Assembly: GCA_023424585.1 (NCBI GenBank)
Contig: JAFADT010000240.1
Coordinates: 1 to 9,982, forward strand
DNA length: 9,982 nt
Direction of reading: 5' to 3'
DNA from: Pseudomonadota bacterium
GTDB lineage: Bacteria; Myxococcota; Myxococcia; Myxococcales; Myxococcaceae
Part shown: positions 1 to 5,917 of the stretch, piece by piece
How the letters are laid out: each line of letters starts with the position of its first letter
How positions within the stretch are numbered: position 1 is the first letter of the stretch
Notes under the pieces: model-generated
What the model saw: only the letters and a program-made list of their open reading frames with translations
Database searches by the model: none
Told to the model about the DNA's origin: nothing
Made by a program: the position numbers and the translations under genes

Positions 1-1473
1 CAGCACGAACGCGGAGGGCACCATGTAGTCCGGCACCCGCGCGGACAGGTGGCGTCGCAGCGCGCCGGCCGCGTGCTCCAGCGCGCCGTCCGGGACGACG
101 TAGGCGACCAGCCGCTTGTCGCCGGGCACGTCCTCGCGCGCCACCACCGCCACCTGCTTCACCGCCGGGTGGCTGCCCAGCGCGACCTCGATCTCCCCCA
201 GCTCGATGCGGTAGCCGCGCACCTTCACCTGGCCGTCGATGCGGCCCAGGAACTCCACGTCGCCGTCCGGCAGCACGCGCGCCAGGTCGCCCGTCTTGTA
301 CGCGCGCTCGCCGGTGCCGGGCTTGAGCGGGTGCTGCACGAAGCGCTCCGCGGTCAGCGCCTCGCGGTGCAGGTAGCCGCGCGCCAGGCATACGCCCGCG
401 AGGTACAGCTCCCCGGACTCGCCCTGGGGGACGGGCTTCTTCTGCTCGTCCAGCACCAGCAGCTCGCAGCCGTCCACCGCCTTGCCGATGGGCGGCAGCG
501 CGGGCCACGTGTCGGGCGAGCCCCGTAGCACGTGGCTGGAGACGACGTGCGTCTCCGACGGGCCGTAGTGGTTGTGCAGCGCGCAGCCCGGCAGCGCGGA
601 GAAGAACGCGCGCAGGTGGTGCGTCACCTGGAGCTGCTCGCCCGCGGTGACGACCTCGCGCAGGGCGGGCGGCACCTTCTGGTGCGAGGTGGCGATCTCC
701 GCCAGGTTCTGCAGCGCGATGAAGGGCAGGAACAGCCGCTCCACGCGCTCCTCCGCCAGGAGCTGTAGCAGCAGCACGGCGTCCAGCCGCAGCGCGTCCC
801 GCACCAGCACCAGCGTCCCGCCGGAGCACCAGGTGCCGAACAGCTCCTGGAACGACACGTCGAAGGACAGCGGGGAGAACTGGAGCGTGCGCGTGCCCGG
901 CCCCGCGATGGACTGGCCCAGCTGCCACGCGATGAGGTTGGCGAGCGGCCGGTGCCCCATGGCCACGCCCTTGGGCGTGCCCGTGGAGCCGGACGTGTAG
1001 ATGGCGTAGGCCAGCCCCTCCAGGCTCGACGCGTCCACCGGGGTGGCCGGGGCCTCCGGCGCGAAGAGGGCGGGGGACTCGTCCAGGCACAGCACCGGGC
1101 CCGCGAAGGCCGGCAGCCCCGCGCGCAGCCTCGCCTGGGTGAGCAGCACCGGCGCCTTCGCGTCCTCCAGCATGAAAGCCAGACGTGGCGCGGGATAGGC
1201 CGGGTCCAATGGCAGATATGCGCCGCCTGCCTTGAGCACGGCCAGCACCGCCACCCCCAGCTCCACCGACCGCTCCAGGCACACGCCGACGAGCACGTCC
1301 GTGGTGACGCCCAGGCCCCGCAGGTGGTGCGCCAGCTGGTTGGAGCGGTGCTCCAACGCCGCGTACGTCAGCCCCGTCCCCTCGAAGCGGATCGCCTCGG
1401 CGTCAGGTGTCCGGATCGCTTGCGCGGTGAAACGAGCCACCACTGTCTGCATGAGCGCTGCGTCCACGGACAT
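1..1473 (-). CDS. Non-ribosomal peptide synthetase, N-terminal adenylation domain (partial, runs off left edge); proline-type pocket
   Basis: Adenylation (A) domain that would activate an amino acid as its AMP ester for loading onto a carrier protein. 491 residues are visible, with no in-frame stop to base 1. Core motifs in order: A1 LTYAALEHRSN (35-45), A2 LKAGGAYLPLDPAYP (80-94), A3 YTSGSTGTPKG (159-169), A4 FDVSFQE (204-210), A5 NHYGPSET (301-308), A6 GELYLAGVCLARGYL (354-368), A7 YKTGDL (392-397), A8 GRIDGQVKVRGYRIELGEIE (410-429) and A9 VPDYMVPS (480-487). Aligned by eye to GrsA PheA, the pocket reads D205, V206, Q209, F248, V275, A277, H302, V310, V311 (DVQFVAHVV), which resembles known proline codes (DVQ..AHVV). 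The A10 lysine lies outside the window. There is no condensation domain before A1, so this is probably an initiation module. ATG 1473 is the first ATG, GTG or TTG after an in-frame TGA at 1551-1549, and a G-rich stretch (GGGGG) precedes it. A free-standing prolyl-AMP ligase is the alternative, since any carrier domain lies off the edge. Confidence 0.93.
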   Translation of the reverse strand, partial: MSVDAALMQTVVARFTAQAIRTPDAEAIRFEGTGLTYAALEHRSNQLAHHLRGLGVTTDVLVGVCLERSVELGVAVLAVLKAGGAYLPLDPAYPAPRLAFMLEDAKAPVLLTQARLRAGLPAFAGPVLCLDESPALFAPEAPATPVDASSLEGLAYAIYTSGSTGTPKGVAMGHRPLANLIAWQLGQSIAGPGTRTLQFSPLSFDVSFQELFGTWCSGGTLVLVRDALRLDAVLLLQLLAEERVERLFLPFIALQNLAEIATSHQKVPPALREVVTAGEQLQVTHHLRAFFSALPGCALHNHYGPSETHVVSSHVLRGSPDTWPALPPIGKAVDGCELLVLDEQKKPVPQGESGELYLAGVCLARGYLHREALTAERFVQHPLKPGTGERAYKTGDLARVLPDGDVEFLGRIDGQVKVRGYRIELGEIEVALGSHPAVKQVAVVAREDVPGDKRLVAYVVPDGALEHAAGALRRHLSARVPDYMVPSAFVL

Positions 1474-1641
1474 GTCCCCCAGGGTCGTCCGACCGTTAGG
1501 TGCCGAGCGTTGGAGATGAAAGAGAATGGGAAAGCTGGGCCAACCCGGTCACCGAGCATGCCATGCCTGGAATGGAATGATCGCGCCTGGGAAGATTCCT
1601 TACATACGGACGGCCCCTCGGCCGCCCCTCAGGCATTGCAT
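1474..1641 (-). promoter_or_regulatory. Spacer upstream of the NRPS gene, presumed promoter region
   Basis: These 168 bases separate the hydrolase stop codon from the NRPS start, both on the minus strand. They are less GC-rich than the flanking genes, especially 1510-1605. They hold an 11-base inverted repeat, GCATG-C-CATGC (1556-1566), and a tandem GGAAT/GGAAT at 1570-1580. I found no convincing -35/-10 pair and no good sigma-54 (-24/-12) site. A promoter here is inferred from position: the NRPS gene needs a start signal, and a possible terminator (1608-1627) lies at the distal end. Confidence 0.4.
1608..1627 (-). terminator. Hairpin after the hydrolase gene, possible terminator
   Basis: Read on the minus strand, GGGCGGCC, loop GAGG, GGCCGTCC forms an 8-pair stem with one G-T pair, 14 bases after the hydrolase stop codon. 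No T-tract follows (the next bases are GTATGTAAGG), so it does not match a classical intrinsic terminator. It could end the four-gene unit or simply be a stable GC-rich structure. Confidence 0.3.
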
Positions 1642-2520
1642 TCAGAGAAAGCGCGAAAAGAACGCCAGCACTCGGCGTGGATATTCTTCTGGCGAGGCCT
1701 GGAGGTAGCTCTCATGGCCTGCCCGCGGCACGAGCCACTTCTCCCACGGGCCTTGCCCCTGGCGCAGCAGCTCCTCCAGCGCGGCGTCCGGTACCCATGG
1801 GTCCGCCGCGCCCGCGATCAGCAGCACGGGGCGGCCCGCGAGCGCGGCCATGTCCCGGGCGGGCCGCACCGCGTTCACGTCCACGCCCGCGCGCTTCATC
1901 ACCCCCAGCGCGGGCCACAGGCCCAGCGGGCCCCAGTGTCCCAGCTCATCCTGGAGCGCCTGCGCGGGCGCCACGGCGGCGGCCTCCACCACCACGGCCT
2001 TGAGGCGGGCATCCTCCGCCGCGGCCTTCAGCACCGAGTAGCCCCCCAGGGAGAACCCGAGCGCGCCGATGCGCTTCGCGTCCACCTCCGGCTGGCGCGC
2101 GGCGAAGTCCACCGCCGCCCGCACCTGGGTGGCCTCGCGGTCGCCGTAGGTGGACACCGTCCCGCCGCTCTCGCCGTGCGCGCCTAGGTCGAAGAGCAGC
2201 AGGCCATACCCGGCCCGCGCGAGGAACCGGGCCTCGGGCAGCAGCTGCGTGCGGTTGCCCGAGAGCCCATGGACCAGCACGACGAGCGCCCCGTCGCGCG
2301 GCGGCAGGTACCAGCCCTTGAGCGAGAGGCCGTCCGCGTCCTGGAACCCCACGTCGCGCAGGCCCGCGAGCTCCGCGTCCCCCGGGGGGCTCCCCACCGG
2401 CTGGCGGGGCGGGTGCACCTCCTGGGAGATGTAGCGCGCGCTGCGCACCGCGACCCAGGCCGCCATCGCCAGCAGCGCCACGCCTCCCAGCAGGAGCCCG
2501 GCGACGAGCGGGTGCTTCAC
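1642..2520 (-). CDS. Membrane-anchored alpha/beta hydrolase (serine hydrolase)
   Basis: 292-residue serine hydrolase of the alpha/beta fold (Hydrolase_4/S33-like); the substrate cannot be told from sequence. Residues 4-24 (PLVAGLLLGGVALLAMAAWVA) are a hydrophobic segment that should anchor the enzyme in the inner membrane with the catalytic domain outside. The catalytic domain shows the oxyanion HG at 84-85 (VLVHGLSG), the nucleophile S157 in GFSLGG, the acid D240 in AGAADPWVP, and H269 in RAGHES, so the triad looks complete. GTG 2520 is chosen because its bases overlap the TGA of the upstream DUF885 gene (GTGA, 4-base overlap), which is typical of translational coupling, and because the anchor follows at once. 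The frame stays open to 2847, but that stretch lies inside the DUF885 gene. This is the last gene of the minus-strand group, followed by a possible terminator hairpin. Confidence 0.88.
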   Translation of the reverse strand: MKHPLVAGLLLGGVALLAMAAWVAVRSARYISQEVHPPRQPVGSPPGDAELAGLRDVGFQDADGLSLKGWYLPPRDGALVVLVHGLSGNRTQLLPEARFLARAGYGLLLFDLGAHGESGGTVSTYGDREATQVRAAVDFAARQPEVDAKRIGALGFSLGGYSVLKAAAEDARLKAVVVEAAAVAPAQALQDELGHWGPLGLWPALGVMKRAGVDVNAVRPARDMAALAGRPVLLIAGAADPWVPDAALEELLRQGQGPWEKWLVPRAGHESYLQASPEEYPRRVLAFFSRFL

Positions 2521-4265
2521 GCGGACTCCCGGGCCACCCACGCGTCCACCTTCGCCTCCAGCACGTCCAGGGGCAGCGACCCCGTGAGCAGCACCACGTC
2601 GTGGAAGGCCTTCACGTCGAAGCGCGCGCCCAGCGCGGCCTCCGCCCGGTCGCGCAGCGCGCGGATGCGCAGCTGGCCGACCTTGTACGCCAGCGCCTGG
2701 CCGGGCCACGCGATGTAGCGGTCCACCTCGTTGGTGATGTCCAGCTCCTGGCGCGGCGCGTTCTCCATGAAGAAGTCCAGCGCCTGCTTCCGCGTCCACC
2801 GCTTCGCGTGCAGGCCGGTGTCCACCACCAGCCGCACCGCGCGCCACATCTCGTAGGCGAGCTGGCCGAACTTGTCGTACGGGTCGTCGTACAGGCCCAG
2901 CTCGTCACCCAGGGACTCGCTGTAGAGCGCCCAGCCCTCGTCGAAGGCCACGTAGGACGTGAAGCGGCGGAAGTCCGGCACGTCCGTCTGCTCGGAGGCG
3001 AGCGACACCTGGAAGTGGTGGCCGGGCACGGCCTCGTGCAGCGTCAGGGGCACCATCTCCCAGACGGGCCGCGTCTCCGGGCGGTAGAGGTTCACCTGGA
3101 AGGTGCCCGGGCGCGAGCCGTCCGCGGCGGCCGGGAAGTAGAAGCCCGTCGTCACGTCCGGGGCCATGGCCTCCGGGATGGGCTCGACCACGTAGGGCTG
3201 CTTCGGCATCGTCCTGAACAGGCGCTCCAGCAGCGGATCGATGCGCCGGGCCAGCGCCCGGTAGCGCGCGAGCAGCGCCTCGCCCGTGGGCTCGTAGAAG
3301 CGCGCCTCCGTGCGCAGCAGCTCGAAGAAGGCCTGCCGCGTGCCGGTGAAGCCCGTGCGGGCCATCACGCCATCCAGCTCCGCCCGCAGCCGCTGGACCT
3401 CCGCGAGCCCCATCGCGTGGATCTCATCGGGCGTCAGGCGCGTCGTCGTGTGCCGGCGCGCGAGCACCGCGTACATCGCGTCGCCCTCCGGGAACTGCCA
3501 CACGCCCACGGTCTCCGGGGCGGCGGGCAGGTACTCCGTCACGACGAAGTCCAGGGCGCGCTGGAGCGCGGGCACCACGGTGTTCGCGATGGCGTCGCGC
3601 CCCGCCTGCGAGAGCCGCCGCGCGTCCTCCGGCGCGAGGTCCTTCGGCATGCGGGTGAAGGGGCTGTAGAAGCCGCTCCGCGTGGGGTCCCTCACCACCT
3701 GCCGCTCCAGCTGCGGCGGGATGCGCTGGAGCACGATGCGCGGGTGGATGCGGTGCTGGCGCATGCCCTCGCGCATCAGCTCGACCACCTGATCCGCGTA
3801 GGCGCCGAAGCGCTCCAGCCGCTTCACCCAGTCCTCGTAGTCCCCCACCGTCTCGAAGCGCAGGGTGTCCGCCAGCTGGTACGCCGTCTGGAGCCCCGGC
3901 GGCATCTTGAGCGCCTCCGGCAGGCCGCCCATCTGGTTGAGGGGCAGGAGGTGGGCCTTCACGCCGTACTCTTCAAGCCACGTCTCGTGCATCCGACGGA
4001 AGAGGTCCAGGTGCAGCCGGTCCGCGTCGCTGTCCAGCGCGGCGCGGTCCACGCCCTGGAGGCGGCGCAGCACGTCGTGGCTGTGCCGGTGATCCGCCTC
4101 CAGCGCGGCGAGGCTCAGGTCGTCCCACCGGTCGTTCCAGCGCCGGTCCCCCAGGATCGACGCGTAGGTGGGGTGCTGCTGGAGCGAGTACTGCCACTCC
4201 GCCTCCAGCAGGGCGTGCAGCGACGCGGACGCGGCGCCACGCGAGGGGACGGACTCGGATGACAT
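2517..4265 (-). CDS. DUF885 family protein, putative zinc metallopeptidase-like
   Basis: 582 residues, about the usual length of DUF885 proteins, which are broadly related to zinc peptidases and mostly uncharacterised. The hallmark HEAVPGHHF lies at 410-418 (H410, E411, H416 and H417 as likely metal or catalytic residues). A second family motif, DEGWALYSE (442-450), lies about 30 residues later, and E443 or E450 may complete a metal site (inference). The N-terminus (MSSESVPSRGAAS) has no signal peptide or lipobox, so a cytoplasmic location is likely; many relatives are exported lipoproteins. ATG 4265 is preceded by GGAG with a 7-base spacer, a good ribosome site. The upstream NYN gene ends 27 bases away and the downstream hydrolase gene overlaps by 4 bases, so co-transcription is likely. 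Peptide hydrolysis is a family-level inference. Confidence 0.9.
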   Translation of the reverse strand: MSSESVPSRGAASASLHALLEAEWQYSLQQHPTYASILGDRRWNDRWDDLSLAALEADHRHSHDVLRRLQGVDRAALDSDADRLHLDLFRRMHETWLEEYGVKAHLLPLNQMGGLPEALKMPPGLQTAYQLADTLRFETVGDYEDWVKRLERFGAYADQVVELMREGMRQHRIHPRIVLQRIPPQLERQVVRDPTRSGFYSPFTRMPKDLAPEDARRLSQAGRDAIANTVVPALQRALDFVVTEYLPAAPETVGVWQFPEGDAMYAVLARRHTTTRLTPDEIHAMGLAEVQRLRAELDGVMARTGFTGTRQAFFELLRTEARFYEPTGEALLARYRALARRIDPLLERLFRTMPKQPYVVEPIPEAMAPDVTTGFYFPAAADGSRPGTFQVNLYRPETRPVWEMVPLTLHEAVPGHHFQVSLASEQTDVPDFRRFTSYVAFDEGWALYSESLGDELGLYDDPYDKFGQLAYEMWRAVRLVVDTGLHAKRWTRKQALDFFMENAPRQELDITNEVDRYIAWPGQALAYKVGQLRIRALRDRAEAALGARFDVKAFHDVVLLTGSLPLDVLEAKVDAWVARESA

Positions 4266-4292
4266 GGACGGACTCCGGAGCGGGAACCGCGG

Positions 4293-4889
4293 CTAGATGA
4301 ACAGCGTGGGATCGAACTCGTCCACGTTGACCGGCAGGAGGCGGGGCAGGGGGCGCTGGAACACGCGGGCGTTGAGCTCCAGGTCGACGACCTTCAGGCC
4401 CAGCGGGGTGAGCTCGCGGAACTTCTGGCTCACGTACTCGCGCAGCCCCAGCACGGCGACCTGGCGCTTCTCCTCCAGCAGCGGCTTGAGCGCCTCCGCG
4501 AAGTCCGCGCCGTCGTGGCTGGCCAGGCCCACCGCCGCCTGCGGGCGCTGCGTGCGGATGTTCTCCAGCAGCTTGAGGATGCCCAGGTCCACGACCTTCT
4601 GGTCCGGACGCCCGTGCAGGAGCGCGACCTCGCAGCCCGCGGACTTCAGCGCGCGCACGAAGCCAATCATCGCGTCCGGGAGCTGCTCGCCGCGCGCGTT
4701 GAGCACCACCACGCAGCGCACGGGCTTGGGGAAGTACGTGTCACAGAAGGAGACGAGCCGGTCGAACTGCACCCGGTCCTGGGGCTCGGGCTTGCGTCCG
4801 ACGATGTTGGAGACAGCCCAGTCAACGTTCTCGGCGTCGATGAGGACGTAGGAGGCGGCGGCGGGTCGAGCGGATTGCATGGCGGGCAC
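4293..4889 (-). CDS. NYN domain (PIN-like) putative ribonuclease
   Basis: 198-residue protein whose residues 13-150 match the NYN branch of the PIN-like nuclease fold. The acidic residues expected around one metal centre are present: D18 in YVLIDAENVDW, D101 in QKVVDLGILKLL, and D126 and D129 in LASHDGADF. N21 and the K98-V-V-D101 run also fit the family. It would therefore be a metal-dependent RNA-cutting enzyme; the target is unknown. The C-terminal 45 residues (ending NVDEFDPTLFI) match nothing I recognise. There is no signal peptide, so it should be cytoplasmic. The start is uncertain: GTG 4889 gives 198 residues and ATG 4880 gives 195 (MQSARP...), and neither has a clear Shine-Dalgarno. 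It lies 31 bases after the LysR gene and 27 before DUF885, all on the same strand. It could be a toxin-like nuclease, but no antitoxin-sized partner is visible. Confidence 0.82.
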   Translation of the reverse strand: MPAMQSARPAAASYVLIDAENVDWAVSNIVGRKPEPQDRVQFDRLVSFCDTYFPKPVRCVVVLNARGEQLPDAMIGFVRALKSAGCEVALLHGRPDQKVVDLGILKLLENIRTQRPQAAVGLASHDGADFAEALKPLLEEKRQVAVLGLREYVSQKFRELTPLGLKVVDLELNARVFQRPLPRLLPVNVDEFDPTLFI

Positions 4890-4920
4890 AATACGCGGGG
4901 CCGGTGTCCGTTGGGGGTTT

Positions 4921-5808
4921 TCATCGACCCAGGCGGATCCGTTGGAACTCCTCGAGCAGCAGCTCCGACACGCGGCGCACGCGGGGAATGTCGAGCGCGG
5001 ACTTCGCGCAGACCAGGTGCGTCTGGCTCCGGGAGAAGGGTCCCAGGTCCACCTCCAGCGGCACCAGCTGCGTGGGGCGCTTGAAGCGGTGCGGCATGCG
5101 AGCGAGCACCATCGCGCCCAGGCCGGCCTCCGCCGCCGCGAGCATCACCAGGTAGTGGTCCGCCGTGAAGGCCGGGGCGAAGCCGGGGATCATCGACTCC
5201 AGTTGGGGGTTGGGCGGGACGGCCTCGAAGGGGGGCGCCCAGGCCACCCAGGGCAGTTGCTGGAGCGTCACCTTCCTGGGCAGCCGGGCCTTCAAGGCCT
5301 TGGAGACGAGGACGGCGTTGGGGACCTCCAGCGTGTCCACGAGCTTCAGGTCCGCGCTCGTGGGAGGCCGTCCGCGCAGCGCGAGGTCCGCCTCGCCGCG
5401 AGCCAGGTCCTGGTACTGAACCTGGGACTGCACCTCCAGGCGCAGGCCCGGGTGCTTCTGGGCGACGAAGGCGGCGAAGGGGGCCACGAAGTCGAAGCTC
5501 ATGAACGGCGTGGCCGTCACGCGCACGATGCCGCGGGGAGCGCTGTCCGCGGACTCCGCCGCGCGGTGCAGCTCACCGGCCCACTCCGCCATCTTCTTCG
5601 CGGGCACGAGCAGCCGCTCCCCGGCCACCGTGAGCGCCGCGCCCTCCACGCTGCGGCGGAACAGCGCCGCGCCCACCGCGTACTCCAGGGCGGCCAGCCT
5701 CCGGCTCACCGTGGGTTGTCCGATGCGCAGCCGCCGCGCGGCCCCGCTGAAGCTGCCCGTCTCCGCGATGGCGAGGAACAGCCGGGCGTCGTCCCAGGAG
5801 ATATCCAT
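4921..5808 (-). CDS. LysR-type transcriptional regulator
   Basis: 295 residues, standard LysR length. The N-terminal winged helix-turn-helix is clear: residues 4-62 with the recognition region GSFSGAARRLRIGQPTVSRRL (18-38) and the trailing ALEYAVGAALFRRS. A ligand-binding domain follows from about residue 93 (GIVRVTATPFM) to the end, including the typical LARGEADLALRGRPP (135-149). The inducer cannot be predicted. ATG 5808 has no strong Shine-Dalgarno; the near-upstream ATGs at the 5' side are out of frame. The start codon lies within an inverted repeat, ATCCAT-GA-ATGGAT (5803-5816), which may serve autoregulation. It is divergent from the MBL lipoprotein gene, the classical arrangement for a LysR target, yet it also heads the minus-strand run with NYN, DUF885 and the hydrolase, so either or both could be regulated. 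Confidence 0.93.
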   Translation of the reverse strand: MDISWDDARLFLAIAETGSFSGAARRLRIGQPTVSRRLAALEYAVGAALFRRSVEGAALTVAGERLLVPAKKMAEWAGELHRAAESADSAPRGIVRVTATPFMSFDFVAPFAAFVAQKHPGLRLEVQSQVQYQDLARGEADLALRGRPPTSADLKLVDTLEVPNAVLVSKALKARLPRKVTLQQLPWVAWAPPFEAVPPNPQLESMIPGFAPAFTADHYLVMLAAAEAGLGAMVLARMPHRFKRPTQLVPLEVDLGPFSRSQTHLVCAKSALDIPRVRRVSELLLEEFQRIRLGR

Positions 5809-5816
5809 GAATGGAT
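5803..5816. repeat. Inverted repeat ATCCAT-N2-ATGGAT over the LysR start codon
   Basis: A perfect 6-base inverted repeat with a 2-base centre, where the last three bases of the left arm are the complement of the LysR ATG. It resembles the dyads bound by LysR proteins (ATC-N8-GAT here, close to the T-N11-A type), so a self-binding site is plausible. A second dyad, GGCAT-C-ATGCC, follows at once (5817-5827). Function is inferred only from position and symmetry. Confidence 0.4.
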
Positions 5817-5885
5817 GGCATCATGCCGTCTTCGCGGATTCCCATCCACGGGCGCATCCCGCATCTTCCCGCGTGTCCCGAACGC

Positions 5886-5902
5886 CCGGCGCGCCGCGCC
5901 GG
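5886..5902. repeat. 17-base GC-only palindrome just before the MBL gene Shine-Dalgarno
   Basis: CCGGCGCG, centre C, CGCGCCGG is a perfect 8-base inverted repeat composed only of G and C. It ends one base before the AGAAGGAG ribosome site (5904-5911). As RNA it would fold into a very stable hairpin (7 pairs, 3-base loop) abutting the site. It could be an operator, a 5' mRNA stabilising hairpin, or chance in GC-rich DNA. Confidence 0.4.
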
Positions 5903-5903
5903 C

Positions 5904-5911
5904 AGAAGGAG
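5904..5911 (+). promoter_or_regulatory. Strong ribosome binding site of the MBL lipoprotein gene
   Basis: AGAAGGAG followed by a 6-base spacer and ATG 5918. It decides the start: the same frame is open back to 5501, but the upstream part lies opposite the LysR gene and would bury the signal peptide inside the protein. Confidence 0.8.
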
Positions 5912-5917
5912 TCCGCC

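Larger units (their letters stand above)
5809..5917. promoter_or_regulatory. Divergent promoter region between LysR and MBL lipoprotein genes
   Basis: 109 bases must hold promoters for both the leftward LysR unit and the rightward MBL gene. It contains GGCAT-C-ATGCC (5817-5827), the right half of the dyad over the LysR start, and a 17-base palindrome, CCGGCGCG-C-CGCGCCGG (5886-5902). I could not assign -35/-10 boxes with confidence on either strand. Regulation of the MBL gene by the adjacent LysR is the usual expectation for such a layout, not something the sequence proves. Confidence 0.5.

Noticed and set aside
1474..1641. Sigma-54 type promoter for the NRPS gene
   Set aside because: The closest TGGC element on the minus strand has no GC at the required distance, so the -24/-12 pattern fails.
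1526..1708. Small plus-strand frame of 60 codons in the spacer before the NRPS gene
   Set aside because: It runs into the hydrolase gene on the opposite strand, and its composition looks random. No conserved feature is visible.
952..2187. 411-codon plus-strand open frame spanning the NRPS start and hydrolase region
   Set aside because: It runs antisense across two real genes and their promoter spacer. Its composition is not protein-like, and no ribosome site convinced me.
2521..2847. 109-residue N-terminal extension of the alpha/beta hydrolase frame
   Set aside because: It lies wholly inside the DUF885 gene in another frame, has an Arg/Gly/Ala-rich shadow composition, and would place the membrane anchor in the middle of the protein. 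GTG 2520 overlaps the upstream stop.
2601..4262. 553-codon plus-strand open frame opposite DUF885
   Set aside because: It is rich in R, H, V and L with no recognisable domain. It mirrors a well-supported gene and is explained by the scarcity of stop codons in GC-rich antisense frames.
5501..5917. Longer plus-strand frame upstream of the MBL lipoprotein
   Set aside because: Most of it lies opposite the LysR gene. The strong AGAAGGAG site and a lipoprotein signal peptide both mark ATG 5918 as the start.
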